A DNA stretch of 64,000 nt from Pseudomonas sp. GD04019 (GCF_029837695.1 NZ_JAOEEA010000011.1:62001-126000), one strand, 5' to 3'; shown: positions 41,979 through 51,464, counted from the stretch's first letter. Program-made: numbers and translations. Notes: generated from the letters alone by a model not told the origin.

Positions 41979-43963
41979 ATGCGATTCAACCGATTCCGCG
42001 TATCGCCCTGACCTGGCTGCTGGTGGCCCAGGTGCTGGTGATACTGCCGCATTTGCTACACCTGCCACTGTGGATCATCGGTTTGTGGCTGGCCTGCGCC
42101 GGTTGGCGGGTGCAGGTGTTCCGCATGCGCGCACGTTTTCCGACTGGCCTGGAAAGAGGCGTGCTGGTCGTTGCGACCGGGGCAGCTGCGTTCTTTTCTC
42201 GCGGCAGCCTGATCGGGCTGGACGGTGGTGTGCTGCTGCTAGTGGCCACCTTTATCCTCAAGCTGGTTGAGCTGCGTAGCCGGCGTGATGCGTTGGTGCT
42301 GATCTTCCTCGGCTTCTTCGTGGTGATCACCGGCTATCTGTTCGACGACGGACTGCTCTCTGCGCTCTATAGCCTGTTGCCCGTCACGGCGCTGCTGGCT
42401 GCGTTGATCGGCATGCAGCAGAGCAGCCTGGCCGAGCGACCGGCCGCGACGGTCAAGCTGGCAGCCTCACTGATGCTGCAGGCGGTGCCGTTGATGTTGC
42501 TGCTGTTTCTGTTCTTTCCGCGCATGGGACCGCTGTGGAGCCTGCCCAACCCGCAGAAGGCGTTGACGGGGTTGTCCGACAGCATGTCTCCGGCTGATGT
42601 GGCAGAGCTCAGTCAATCGTCGGCTCTGGCATTTCGGGCCAGCTTCGATGGCGCTGCACCAGATCGTCGAGATCTTTATTGGCGTGCATTGACCCTGGAG
42701 CATTTCGACGGCCGCCGCTGGTCCCAATCCTGGGGAGCACAGCAGCGGACCCAGCCCCAGTGGGTCAGGCAGGGGGAGGCGCTCGATTACACCATTATCA
42801 TGCAACCTAGCGGCGCGCCCTGGTTGTTCACATTGGACGTCGGCCAGACAAATCTCGAAGGCGCCGTGCTGATGAGCGATTTTCGCCTAGAGCGCAGACG
42901 CCCGGTTACCCAGAACTTGCTCTATCAAGTGCGATCCTGGCCTGGCGCTGTGCGTGAGCCGGTCTTGTCTCCGATGATACGGCGCAGCGCCTTGCAGCTA
43001 CCTGACGCGGGCGATCCTCGAAGCCGTGAGTGGGCTCGCCAACTGATGCGTGAGCATTCCGATACTCAAGAGCTGGTTGGCGTGCTGCTGCAGCACTTTA
43101 ATCGCGAACCATACAGCTACACCCTGAAACCACCAGCGGTTGGGCGCGATAGCGTCGATGAGTTTCTGTTCCGCACCCGCAGTGGCTTTTGCGCCCACTA
43201 TGCCGGTGCTATGACTTTCGTGTTGCGCGCGGCTGGTATTCCTGCGCGGATAGTCACCGGCTATCAGGGAGGAGAGTTCAACGGTGATGGCAGTTATCTT
43301 TCGGTCAGGCAGTTGGATGCGCATGCCTGGGTGGAGTACTGGCAGGAAGGGCGCGGCTGGCTCAGCGTCGATCCAACTTTCCAGGTTGCACCGGAGCGCA
43401 TCGAGCTAGGCGCGCAAGATACCTTCGCCGAGAACGAAGACTTCCTCGAAGAATCACCTTTCTCACCATTACGTTATCGCAACGTAGGGTGGGTCAACGA
43501 GCTTCGCCTGGCTTGGGACAACATCAATTACAAGTGGCAACGCTGGGTGCTGGGTTACCGCAGCGAACAGCAATTAGGGCTCCTGCAGCGCTGGTTCGGT
43601 TCTCTCGATTGGCAGCGTCTGGCTCTGGTGATAGTCGGTAGCGGTGGCCTGCTTCTGGGGCTGCTGGCGCTTTGGCTGTTCAAGCCCTGGCAACGCGAGC
43701 GCGACCCGCAGCAGCGCCTGTTGAGGCGTTACGAGTCCTTGTTGTTGCGACATGGCATACGCCGCGACAAGGGTGAGGGGGTACGGGCGTTTGCGGCGCG
43801 AGCGGCAGGGCTGATGCCGTTGCAGGCGCGTTCAATTGCCGATTTTGCCCAGGCCTTCGAGGCTCAGCGCTATGCGGGACAGCCTCAGTCAACGGATCAG
43901 CTGAAGGCGCTATTGCGACGTTTGCGTCGCGAGCTGCCCTGGCGCATGCGGAGGAATAGCTAG
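41975..43963 (+). CDS. tgpA: TgpA-type membrane transglutaminase
   Basis: The 662-residue protein has about five helices in residues 1-180, a periplasmic transglutaminase-like domain and a final helix near 548-570 followed by a DUF4129-like cytoplasmic tail. The catalytic triad fits Cys406 (RSGFCAHYAG), His in DAHAWVEYW and Asp in SVDPTF. The homologue TgpA of P. aeruginosa is essential for viability and possesses a periplasmic transglutaminase fold. The middle of this gene is visibly less GC-rich than its neighbours. It overlaps the DUF58 gene by 4 nt. Confidence 0.93.
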   Translation: MNAIQPIPRIALTWLLVAQVLVILPHLLHLPLWIIGLWLACAGWRVQVFRMRARFPTGLERGVLVVATGAAAFFSRGSLIGLDGGVLLLVATFILKLVELRSRRDALVLIFLGFFVVITGYLFDDGLLSALYSLLPVTALLAALIGMQQSSLAERPAATVKLAASLMLQAVPLMLLLFLFFPRMGPLWSLPNPQKALTGLSDSMSPADVAELSQSSALAFRASFDGAAPDRRDLYWRALTLEHFDGRRWSQSWGAQQRTQPQWVRQGEALDYTIIMQPSGAPWLFTLDVGQTNLEGAVLMSDFRLERRRPVTQNLLYQVRSWPGAVREPVLSPMIRRSALQLPDAGDPRSREWARQLMREHSDTQELVGVLLQHFNREPYSYTLKPPAVGRDSVDEFLFRTRSGFCAHYAGAMTFVLRAAGIPARIVTGYQGGEFNGDGSYLSVRQLDAHAWVEYWQEGRGWLSVDPTFQVAPERIELGAQDTFAENEDFLEESPFSPLRYRNVGWVNELRLAWDNINYKWQRWVLGYRSEQQLGLLQRWFGSLDWQRLALVIVGSGGLLLGLLALWLFKPWQRERDPQQRLLRRYESLLLRHGIRRDKGEGVRAFAARAAGLMPLQARSIADFAQAFEAQRYAGQPQSTDQLKALLRRLRRELPWRMRRNS

Positions 43964-43965
43964 AT

Positions 43966-44745
43966 ATGGCGAAATTCCAGCGAGAGCTGCGCGAGCGAAT
44001 CATCGAGCTGCAGGTAAAACTGTATGCCTGTATCGCCCGGTTGCAGGTCCATACGGACGACGAGGCGCTGCACGACCTGCGCATCGCCCTGCGCCGCTTG
44101 CGCAGCCTGTTGCGGCCACTGCGCAGCGAGAAACTGTGCGCCGCCCTGGAGCGGGCTGCCGCTGCGCTGGGCGAGACCAGCGGCCCGCTGCGGGATCTTG
44201 AGGTATTGGCGGGCGAGCTGGAGCAACGCGGCCAGTCGCATGCGGCCCAGCGACGGCGAGCTCATCTGGCGCAAGGTTACGCCCGCTTGCTGGAGGGCCT
44301 ACCGCTGAATCGCCTGCTGATCCTGCTCGACGACTGGCACGAGGATCAGCGCCAGCTCGCGCGCAACGGCGAGTGGCACATCCGGGGCAAGGCGGTGACC
44401 AAGTACATGCGCAAGCAGAGCCGGAAACTGGCCGAGGCATTGCGCAACCCCGCGCACGACCGGCATCGCCTGCGCCTGCTGATCAAGCGCCTGCGTTATT
44501 GCCACGAGGCTTGGCCGCAACCTGTGGATCTGCCCGCCGCTGCGCCCAAGGCGCTGCGTAACGCCCAAAGTGCCCTTGGTGACTGGCACGACCACTGGCA
44601 ATGGCTGCAGCGTCTGCAAACCGAGCCTGATCTGGTGCCCTGTGCCGAGGTCTGGCGCGAGCGCCTGCAGCAGGCCGAGGCCGAAGCCGATCTGGCCCTG
44701 CAGGCGCTACTGGAGCATTTCCCGGAAGCCCCGGCGCAGAGCTGA
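43966..44745 (+). CDS. CHAD domain-containing protein
   Basis: The 259-residue, entirely helical protein is one CHAD domain with the conserved histidine in DEALHDLRIALRRLRSLL and a second His-rich helix at RHRLRLLIKRLRYCHEAW. CHAD domains bind inorganic polyphosphate through basic residues and His. No CYTH domain is attached. It starts 3 nt after the tgpA stop with GAGGAA upstream, so it appears to be the fourth gene of the moxR-DUF58-tgpA operon, an association whose meaning is unknown. Confidence 0.9.
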   Translation: MAKFQRELRERIIELQVKLYACIARLQVHTDDEALHDLRIALRRLRSLLRPLRSEKLCAALERAAAALGETSGPLRDLEVLAGELEQRGQSHAAQRRRAHLAQGYARLLEGLPLNRLLILLDDWHEDQRQLARNGEWHIRGKAVTKYMRKQSRKLAEALRNPAHDRHRLRLLIKRLRYCHEAWPQPVDLPAAAPKALRNAQSALGDWHDHWQWLQRLQTEPDLVPCAEVWRERLQQAEAEADLALQALLEHFPEAPAQS

Positions 44746-44840
44746 ATGCTCGGCAATATCGCCGCTGAATTGGCCGCTCAGTCCCTCCCGCGGCGGCGCG
44801 CTTTTCTCTAAGCTTCAGTCTGTATGAAAGGAGATTGCGC

Positions 44841-45638
44841 ATGACCTTTGCTGAACTGATCCACGCGGTGCACACCCATCCGCAGCACGTCGTCGTTCCC
44901 GGCCTGTGGGGCCAGGGGCGTGCCACCTTTGGCGGCCTGGTGGCGGCCATGGTCTATGAGGCCATGCGCCTCAAGGTGCCTGCGGGGCGCCCGGTGCGTT
45001 CGCTGTCCATCACCTTCGTCGGGCCCATGCTGATGGGCGAGCCGGTGGCGTTCGAGGTGGAAGTGCTGCGCGAGGGCAAGTCGGTCAGCCAGGTGGTTGG
45101 CCGGGCTGTGCAGAACGGTGCGGTGGTGGCCATGGCCCAGGGCAGCTTTGGTGCCTCGCGGGCCTCTGCCGTGCGTGTGGAAGCCGAGGCCGCTCCGGCC
45201 ATGAAGGCGGCGGAAGAGTGCCAGGAGCTGCCTTATCTGGCCGGCGTCACTCCGGAGTTCACCCGTTTCCTGGCTATGCGTTGGGGTGAGGGCGGCATGC
45301 CCTTCACCAACAATCCTTCGCGGCATATGGGCGGCTGGGTGCGCTTGCGCAGCGATGTGAGCCACGACAAGGTCACCGAGGCCCATCTGCTGGCGCTGGT
45401 GGATGCCTGGCCGCCGGCGGTGCTGTCGCACCTGAGCAGACCAGCCCCCGGCAGCTCGCTGACCTGGACCATCGAGTTCGTGCACCCGATCCCCAGCTTG
45501 ACCACCCATGACTGGTGCCTGTACCGGGCCGAGATCGAACACGCGCTCGACGGCTACGGCCACATCGCCGCGCGGTTGTGGACGCCCGACGGCCAGCTGC
45601 TGGCCCTGAGTCGGCAGACCACCACAGTATTCGACTAA
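44841..45638 (+). CDS. Acyl-CoA thioesterase family protein (double hotdog)
   Basis: The 265-residue protein has two hotdog folds, with the N-terminal GQGRATFGGLVAAMVYEAM segment and the C-terminal HPIPSLTTHDWCLYRAEIEHALDGYGHIAARLW typical of TesB-like or TAL-HotDog acyl-CoA thioesterases. These enzymes cut acyl-CoA into fatty acid and CoA; chain length is unknown. AAAGGAG at 44827-44833 supports the ATG at 44841 over the TTG at 44835. The stop codon overlaps that of the convergent TatD gene. Confidence 0.88.
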   Translation: MTFAELIHAVHTHPQHVVVPGLWGQGRATFGGLVAAMVYEAMRLKVPAGRPVRSLSITFVGPMLMGEPVAFEVEVLREGKSVSQVVGRAVQNGAVVAMAQGSFGASRASAVRVEAEAAPAMKAAEECQELPYLAGVTPEFTRFLAMRWGEGGMPFTNNPSRHMGGWVRLRSDVSHDKVTEAHLLALVDAWPPAVLSHLSRPAPGSSLTWTIEFVHPIPSLTTHDWCLYRAEIEHALDGYGHIAARLWTPDGQLLALSRQTTTVFD

Positions 45639-46438
45639 ACCTGCGGCAGTCCGAAGAAGGCCCTGGCCGCGGCGGTGCTGTGCGCCGCCAGCGCCTCCTG
45701 GCTCTCGCCGCGGTGCAGGGCCACTTCGCGCAGTACCTCGGTGAGGAAGGCCGGCTCGTTGTGTCCGCTCTTCGGCTTGGGCCGCAGGCTGCGTGGCAGC
45801 AGGTAGGGCGCATCGCTCTCCAGCATCAGGCGTCCGGCCGGAATGTCGCGCATCAGTGGGTGCAGGTGAGTGCCGCGGCGCTCGTCGCAGATCCAGCCGG
45901 TGATGCCGATATGCAGGTCCAGGTCCAGATAGCTGTACAGCGTCGTTTTCTCGCCGGTGAAGCAATGCACCACGGCGGCCGGTAGCTGGTCGCGGAACTG
46001 GCGCAGGATGGCGATGAGGCGCTCGCCGGCCTCGCGCTCATGCAGGAATACCGGCATCTGCAGCTGCGTCGCTAGTGCTAGCTGTTCCTCCAGTACCTTC
46101 TCCTGTTGCGGGCGCGGCGAGAAATCGCGGTTGAAGTCCAGTCCGCATTCGCCCACCGCGCGTACGGGCGCCTCTGTCAGCAGAGCGCGCAGATGGCGTG
46201 CGCTGTCGGCGCTCCACTGGCTGGCATCGTGGGGGTGCACGCCCGCTGTGCTGAACAGCTGAAGGCCGCTTTCGTCGAGCTCCCGACAGAAGTTCAGCGC
46301 CTGTTCGCTTTCCTCCAGGCTGGTACCGGTCAGCACCAGCTGGCAGACGCCGGCTGCCCGGGCACGAGCGAGTACCGCGTCACGCTCCCGCGCGAGGCTG
46401 GGGTGGGTCAGATTGACGCCGATGTCGATGAGTTGCAT
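45635..46438 (-). CDS. TatD-family metal-dependent hydrolase
   Basis: The 267-residue protein is a TIM-barrel amidohydrolase-type DNase. It starts MQLIDIGVNLTHP, in place of the usual DxHxH-like metal motif, and has VHPHDA, VGECGLDFNRDFSP, VFLHERE, HCFTGE and LESDAPYLLPRS. The INVNLTH-type opening places it in the TatD-like subgroup that includes E. coli TatD, a 3'-5' exonuclease involved in DNA repair. An open frame reaches 46501, but the MQLIDIG start fits the family. It shares two bases with the stop codon of the convergent thioesterase. Confidence 0.92.
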   Translation of the reverse strand: MQLIDIGVNLTHPSLARERDAVLARARAAGVCQLVLTGTSLEESEQALNFCRELDESGLQLFSTAGVHPHDASQWSADSARHLRALLTEAPVRAVGECGLDFNRDFSPRPQQEKVLEEQLALATQLQMPVFLHEREAGERLIAILRQFRDQLPAAVVHCFTGEKTTLYSYLDLDLHIGITGWICDERRGTHLHPLMRDIPAGRLMLESDAPYLLPRSLRPKPKSGHNEPAFLTEVLREVALHRGESQEALAAHSTAAARAFFGLPQV

Positions 46439-46654
46439 GGTGCTACCCTCACAAGCCGAGCGGGGCAGCATACCAGAGCCTTGCTTGCCGTAATAAAGCA
46501 AGTAATTACAGGTAGTTATGTATGCTTGTTAATGTTTATTACCAGCTCGGACTGGCGGATTGATAGCCGCTGTGCCAACCTCCGCGGCCCTCGCGGCGGA
46601 ACCATCTGTCGCCCGGCCGGACCACGTCGTGGCCCGGTTTCACCCGGAGGCCCG

Positions 46655-48073
46655 ATGACGCGAGCGTTGCTGTTCCTGCTCTGCTGCCTGGCAATTGCCC
46701 CGGCCCATGCTCGTCTGAGCGGCCTCGGGGGCAACCTGCCGCATGCGGGTAGCCAGCGCGACCTCGCCGAGATCCGCAAGAGTGGCGAACTGCGCGTGCT
46801 GGTCAACCAGAGCCGCAACAGTTCCGCCGAGATCAAGGGCCAGGCCATCGGCCTCGAGTACCAGCGCCTGCGTGCCTTCGGTCAGTACCTCAACCGTAAT
46901 GCGCGCGATGGTCGTGACCTGCGTTTGAAGATCATTCCCAAGCCCAAGGATCAACTGGTCGCCGCCCTGCAGAAGGGCGAGGGCGATCTGGTGGCTCCCG
47001 GCGAGCTGCTCGATGCCCATCCGGGGCTCGGCATCAGCGCCAGCGCCGCGATCCGCCGCGACGTGCCGCTGGTGGTGGTCGGTAACCGGCGCAACCGCCA
47101 CTACAAACATCTGCAGGACATGTCCGGGCGCAGCCTGACGCTGCCGGTGGGCAGCGCCGTCAGCGATGCCCTGCGCGAGGTCAATCAACAGCTGGCCCAG
47201 CAACAGAAGCCGCCGATCGTGGTGGAGTGGGCCGACTCCAGCCTGGCCGTGGAGGACGTGCTGGAGATGGTCCAGGCCGGCATCTACCCCTGGACGGCGG
47301 TGGAGCTGCCGATCGCCGAGCGCTGGCAGAAGGTCATGCCCGGGCTGCGTATCGAGCGGCGTCTGGTGGTGGGTGAGAAGGGCGACATGAGCTGGTTCGT
47401 GCGCCGCGAGTCACCCATGCTGCGCGCCAGTGTCGACCGCTTCCTGGCCGACTACCGGGCACCGAGCGACCAGGACTCGGCGTTCCAGCGTGTGTACCGA
47501 CGCTCCTACAAGGTGCGCAACCCGATAGTCACCCGGACTGATCGTCAGCGCCTGGAGCGGGTGCGCAGCGTGCTGCAGAAGCACGGCGAGAAGCAGGATC
47601 TGGACTGGCTGCAGTTGGCCGCCGTAGCCTACAAGGAATCTACCCTCAACCCGGCGGCACGCGGCGCTTCGGGTGCCACCGGACTGATGCAGATCACCCC
47701 GGCGGCGGCCCGCAGTGTGGGCGTCGGCAATATCCAGGCGCTGGACACTAACGTGCTGGCCGCCACCCGCTACATGGCGCGTATCCGCCGCGAATTCTTC
47801 TCCAGCCGGCAGATCGCCGAGGACGAGCGCATGGCTTTCGTCCTGGCCGCCTACAACATGGGGCCGCAACGCGTGCAGGGGCTGCGCGCCGAGGCGCGGC
47901 GCCGCGGTCTGAACCCCAACCGCTGGTTCTTCCAGGTGGAGCGGGTGGCCATGGAGCAGATGGGCATGGGTGTAGTCAGCTACGTCAATGCGGTGAACAA
48001 GTATTACCTTGCCTACGATCGGGAACGCTTTCTGCTGGAACCGCCGAAGCAGAAGCTTAGCAACAAGAATTGA
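46655..48073 (+). CDS. MltF-like membrane-bound lytic transglycosylase
   Basis: The 472-residue protein has a signal peptide (MTRALLFLLCCLAIAPAHA), a periplasmic solute-binding-type domain (about 35-260, including GELRVLVNQSRNSS) and a C-terminal family 1 lytic transglycosylase domain. The catalytic Glu is in AYKESTLNPAARGASGATGLMQI, followed by NVLAATRYMARI and VLAAYNMGPQRV. This layout matches MltF. Such enzymes cut the glycan chains of peptidoglycan to 1,6-anhydro products. The start at 46655 has CGGAGG upstream. It is divergent from the TatD gene. Confidence 0.92.
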   Translation: MTRALLFLLCCLAIAPAHARLSGLGGNLPHAGSQRDLAEIRKSGELRVLVNQSRNSSAEIKGQAIGLEYQRLRAFGQYLNRNARDGRDLRLKIIPKPKDQLVAALQKGEGDLVAPGELLDAHPGLGISASAAIRRDVPLVVVGNRRNRHYKHLQDMSGRSLTLPVGSAVSDALREVNQQLAQQQKPPIVVEWADSSLAVEDVLEMVQAGIYPWTAVELPIAERWQKVMPGLRIERRLVVGEKGDMSWFVRRESPMLRASVDRFLADYRAPSDQDSAFQRVYRRSYKVRNPIVTRTDRQRLERVRSVLQKHGEKQDLDWLQLAAVAYKESTLNPAARGASGATGLMQITPAAARSVGVGNIQALDTNVLAATRYMARIRREFFSSRQIAEDERMAFVLAAYNMGPQRVQGLRAEARRRGLNPNRWFFQVERVAMEQMGMGVVSYVNAVNKYYLAYDRERFLLEPPKQKLSNKN

Positions 48074-48093
48074 TCGAATTATCTGATTTTCAT

Positions 48094-48114
48094 AAGCGCA
48101 AAATTGCGCTTTTA
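48094..48114 (+). terminator. Terminator after the MltF-like gene
   Basis: AAGCGC pairs with GCGCTT around an AAAATT centre, followed by TTTAT, 21 nt past the stop codon. Confidence 0.75.
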
Positions 48115-48180
48115 TGATCGTTAAATTCGAATAATATGTGCCTCACCAACCCAAACAACTCCTCCACAAGGAACTGGCAC

Positions 48181-48615
<435 letters not shown>

Positions 48616-48630
48616 TCCGCCCCGCTAACG

Positions 48631-48657
48631 AAAAGGCCCGCTCTTGCGGGCCTTTTT
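48631..48657. terminator. Bidirectional terminator between doxX and lif
   Basis: AAAAGGCCCGC and GCGGGCCTTTTT pair around TCTT; it can serve both the DoxX gene and the convergent lipase operon. Confidence 0.9.
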
Positions 48658-48661
48658 GCAT

Positions 48662-49699
48662 TCAGAGTTTCTTCTCCTTCTCCCGACTCTCCGCCAACTG
48701 CTCGGCGGCTTCCAGGCGCAGGCGCTCGCGCTCGTCGAAACGCTCCTCGGCCAGGCTGGCGATGGCGGTCTGGCGGTCCGCTTCGCTGAGCCCGCTGTTG
48801 GCTTCGATGCGGGCCTTTTCCTGGCGATAGCCGTTGAGCCGCTGTTGCCATTGCTGGCGCTGCTGATCCAGCGCCTCCAGGCGTGCGGTGGCTTCGGCGC
48901 CGACCAGCTGCAGGCGCAGCTGCTGGATCTGCGCCGGGCTGGCGCCTTCGGCTTGCAGGGCAGCGGTCTGCTGGCGCAGCTCGGCCTGCAGCTGCGGCAC
49001 CACCATCTCCTGCAATTCCTCCGGCAGGCCGGCGCGCAGGCGGTCCATGACCTCGGCTTTCTGCTGGTCGTTCAGCGACTGGTCATGGCGGATCGCCAGG
49101 CGCTGCAGGGTGAACTGGTTGTAGGCCTCCTCCTGGGCGAAGAAGGCCTGGTGCGCCTCGGCGCTGAACAGGCTGGCGCGCAGGTTCTGCACCGCCTGCT
49201 CGCGCTGGCGCATGGCGTCCAGGCTGGCCATCTGCGGCAGGTCCTTCTCCAGTTGGATCAGTTGGCGCTTGTAGTCCAGGTATTGCGCCAGCAAGGCCAG
49301 GGCCTGGCTCTCCGCCGGCTCGTCGAGCTGGCTGCGCACGTAGGCCTGCAGGCGCTCGATGCTGACCTGGATGCTCTCTTCGCCATAGGCGCTGAGGAAG
49401 TAATCGAAGATGCGCCGGATATCGATGCTGATCAGCAAATTGCCGTTGGCGTCGATACGAAACTGGCCGTCCACCTGGGTGCCGGCGAAGGAGGGTGGCA
49501 GCGGGGTGATACCGGCGGTCAGCGCCGGCGGTTGTTGGGCAGCCTGCTCCGGTTGCGGCGGCGCCAGTGGCGCGGGGGCCTCGGCCGGCGTTGGCGGCGC
49601 AGGCGGCTGGCCTTGTGGATCAAGCGGGTTGAAGTAGAGGGTAGCGGCGGCGCCCGCCCCGATCAGCAGGGGCACGGCCAATAGCAGTGGCTTGTTCAC
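48662..49699 (-). CDS. lif: Lipase-specific foldase (lipase chaperone)
   Basis: The 345-residue protein has an N-terminal membrane anchor (LLLAVPLLIGAGAAATLYF), a Pro/Ala-rich linker (about 25-60) and a helical periplasmic domain. The Lif signature RxxFDYxLSAxGE appears as RRIFDYFLSAYGEES near residue 95. Lif folds LipA in the periplasm before type II secretion and stays in the inner membrane. The gene follows lipA by 55 nt in the same direction, as in the lipA-lif operon of other Pseudomonas. A terminator follows. Confidence 0.96.
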   Translation of the reverse strand: MNKPLLLAVPLLIGAGAAATLYFNPLDPQGQPPAPPTPAEAPAPLAPPQPEQAAQQPPALTAGITPLPPSFAGTQVDGQFRIDANGNLLISIDIRRIFDYFLSAYGEESIQVSIERLQAYVRSQLDEPAESQALALLAQYLDYKRQLIQLEKDLPQMASLDAMRQREQAVQNLRASLFSAEAHQAFFAQEEAYNQFTLQRLAIRHDQSLNDQQKAEVMDRLRAGLPEELQEMVVPQLQAELRQQTAALQAEGASPAQIQQLRLQLVGAEATARLEALDQQRQQWQQRLNGYRQEKARIEANSGLSEADRQTAIASLAEERFDERERLRLEAAEQLAESREKEKKL

Positions 49700-49754
49700 G
49701 GCGAGACTCGGCAGGAGAAAAACATCGGAGCCCGGGCGGGCCCCGATCGGTGGC

Positions 49755-50696
49755 TCAGAGGCCGGCCAGCTTGAGGCGGTTGGCCTGCTGGCGGTACACG
49801 GTGACCGGGTCAGTCTCGAACAGGCTGGTCAGGCCGAAGGTCTGGTTGACCTCGTCGAGGTGGTTCATCCGGTAGTTGTCGCGGATGACTTTGCCCAGGT
49901 GCGAGCTGCAGCGGCCGACCAGGCCGTCGTTGGCCTCGTCGAAGGTCAGCGAACTGGCGCCCATCAGAACATCGCTGACGTCCAGAACGTTGGTCAGCGG
50001 GCTGGTGCCGCTCCAGGAGTAGTAGCTCACGCCGTTGACCTTGTAGGCGCCTTCGCCGCAGGAGCTGGTCGGAATGCCTTGCGGGTATTTGGCGTTGAAC
50101 ACCGCCGCGCCCTGGCTGTTGAGGGACGCGAGAGCGCCCAGGGCGTTCTGCGGAGTGGTGCTGGGGCTGCCGGAGAGGAAGTTGATCAGCGCGCCGAGGC
50201 CGTTGACGATGCCGGCGACCAGTGCCTCACCGGCCGAGCCCGGCGGGATCTGGCGCAGGAAGTCGGCGGTGTCGGAGCCCTTGTGCGGCGCGCCGACGCT
50301 GGTCACCGAGGCGATCAGATCCGGGCGGATGGCGGCGACGTAGCGGATGGTCGGGCCACCATGGCTGTGGCCAACCAGATTGACCTTGCCTTTGCCGCTG
50401 ATGGCGGCGATTTCTTCCACCTGGTCGAGCAGCTCTTCGCCACGCAGTTCGGAGGTATTCAGCTGGCTGACTTCGGTGATGTAGACGCTGGCACCGTCCG
50501 AACGCAGGGACGACGGGATGCCGTACCAGTAATCGATGCCGAGGATGCTGTCAAAACCGAGCATGCCGTGGGTGAGCACGATCGGGTACTTGGTCTTGGT
50601 GTAGCCGGTGGAGCCGAACAGGCCGGCGTCGGCCTGGCCGGACAGCAGCAGGCTGCTTCCGACACAGAGGGCGAGCAGAGTCTTCTTATTATTCAT
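49755..50696 (-). CDS. lipA: Secreted triacylglycerol lipase LipA
   Basis: The 313-residue precursor has a Sec signal (MNNKKTLLALCVGSSLLLSGQADA, cut after ADA) and a mature family I lipase. It has the nucleophile Ser111 in GHSHGG, the oxyanion LTHGMLG, the catalytic Asp in FDEANDGLVGR and the His in SSHLG; two cysteines (SSCGEG and VGRCSS) can form the known disulfide. The start at MNNKK gives the usual length; open frame further upstream crosses the promoter. It hydrolyses triglycerides outside the cell after folding by Lif and export through the type II system. Confidence 0.97.
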   Translation of the reverse strand: MNNKKTLLALCVGSSLLLSGQADAGLFGSTGYTKTKYPIVLTHGMLGFDSILGIDYWYGIPSSLRSDGASVYITEVSQLNTSELRGEELLDQVEEIAAISGKGKVNLVGHSHGGPTIRYVAAIRPDLIASVTSVGAPHKGSDTADFLRQIPPGSAGEALVAGIVNGLGALINFLSGSPSTTPQNALGALASLNSQGAAVFNAKYPQGIPTSSCGEGAYKVNGVSYYSWSGTSPLTNVLDVSDVLMGASSLTFDEANDGLVGRCSSHLGKVIRDNYRMNHLDEVNQTFGLTSLFETDPVTVYRQQANRLKLAGL

Positions 50697-50791
50697 GGGG
50701 TGCTCTCGAACGGTGAGATGGGCAATGATCCGTCCTTGCGTCAGCCACCCGCTTCCCTCCTGGATGCGGTACTGCAGCAGGAGCTGAAAGG

Positions 50792-50807
50792 GCATTAATT
50801 GTGCCAA
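50792..50807 (-). promoter_or_regulatory. Predicted sigma54 promoter of lipA
   Basis: On the minus strand TTGGCACAATTAATGCC has the sigma54 signature GG-N10-GC with a full TTGGCAC -24 element. Transcription would start near 50780, about 85 nt before the lipA ATG. In P. aeruginosa lipA is known to depend on sigma54. Confidence 0.75.
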
Positions 50808-50844
50808 TAACGGCGTATTTAGAACGAGGGCTCTAAACGGGCGT

Positions 50845-50855
50845 TTGCGACGCAA
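50845..50855. promoter_or_regulatory. Candidate upstream activator site for lipA
   Basis: TTGCG-A-CGCAA is a perfect 5+1+5 palindrome about 40 bp upstream of the -24 element. Sigma54 promoters need an upstream activator, so it is a candidate site, but no consensus match was verified. The remaining sequence to 50966 shows no gene. Confidence 0.3.
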
Positions 50856-50966
50856 GCCGCATGGCTCAAGGGTTGCCGCTTCGGTTAAGTATTGTTACCT
50901 AGGGAAACAGCCGCTCCCCCTCCAAGGGAGGGTGACCGCTGTGGGCAACTCTGCAGTGGTACCGGA

Positions 50967-51464
50967 TCAGCCCAATGGCCATATGACCAAGGGCAGATAG
51001 CGACCCTGCTCGGACCGATACAGCACCAGTTCCTCAGCTCGCCAAATAAAGCGCGGCGAGCCGATATGCCCCGGCAGACCACTATCGCGCGCCAGCGTCA
51101 GATGCGGGCGGTAGGCGCGGGGCTCGCTGGGCAGTCCGGCGTCAGCGAGTAAGCCAGCGAGGCCATCGGCTAGGGCCAGCAGCTCGACGGGCGGCTGGCT
51201 GGGAGCCAGGTGCAGCAGGCCACCCTGCCAGCAGTCGAGACGGTCCGCCTGCAGGCTGAAGGCCAGCTCGTGCAACGGCAATTGCGGCGGTAAACCTTCC
51301 AGCAACGGCAGCGTGGTTTCGGGCAGGTGGCCGAGAAAGGCCAGGGTCAGGTGCAGGTTGGCGCTCGGAACCGGTCGGCCCGGGATGGCCAGATGCGAGC
51401 GCCAGGCGTCGATCTGCACGGCAATCGCGGGTGGACAGGGCAGGGCGAAGAACAATCGCAGCAT
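50967..51464 (-). CDS. thpR: RNA 2',3'-cyclic phosphodiesterase
   Basis: The 165-residue protein is a 2H phosphoesterase with the two HxTx motifs HLTLAFLG (near residue 38) and HLTLARD (near 121). ThpR/LigT opens 2',3'-cyclic phosphates to 2'-phosphates and can ligate RNA in vitro. It starts at MLRLFFALPCPP, as homologues do; the frame is open upstream to 51512. It is convergent with nothing and lies after lipA's promoter region, transcribed in the same direction as lipA. Confidence 0.93.
   Translation of the reverse strand: MLRLFFALPCPPAIAVQIDAWRSHLAIPGRPVPSANLHLTLAFLGHLPETTLPLLEGLPPQLPLHELAFSLQADRLDCWQGGLLHLAPSQPPVELLALADGLAGLLADAGLPSEPRAYRPHLTLARDSGLPGHIGSPRFIWRAEELVLYRSEQGRYLPLVIWPLG

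Noticed and set aside
43478..43498. ACGTAGGGTGGGTCAACGAG, like an interspersed Pseudomonas repeat
   Set aside because: It lies inside tgpA and encodes conserved residues; no hairpin or second copy accompanies it here.
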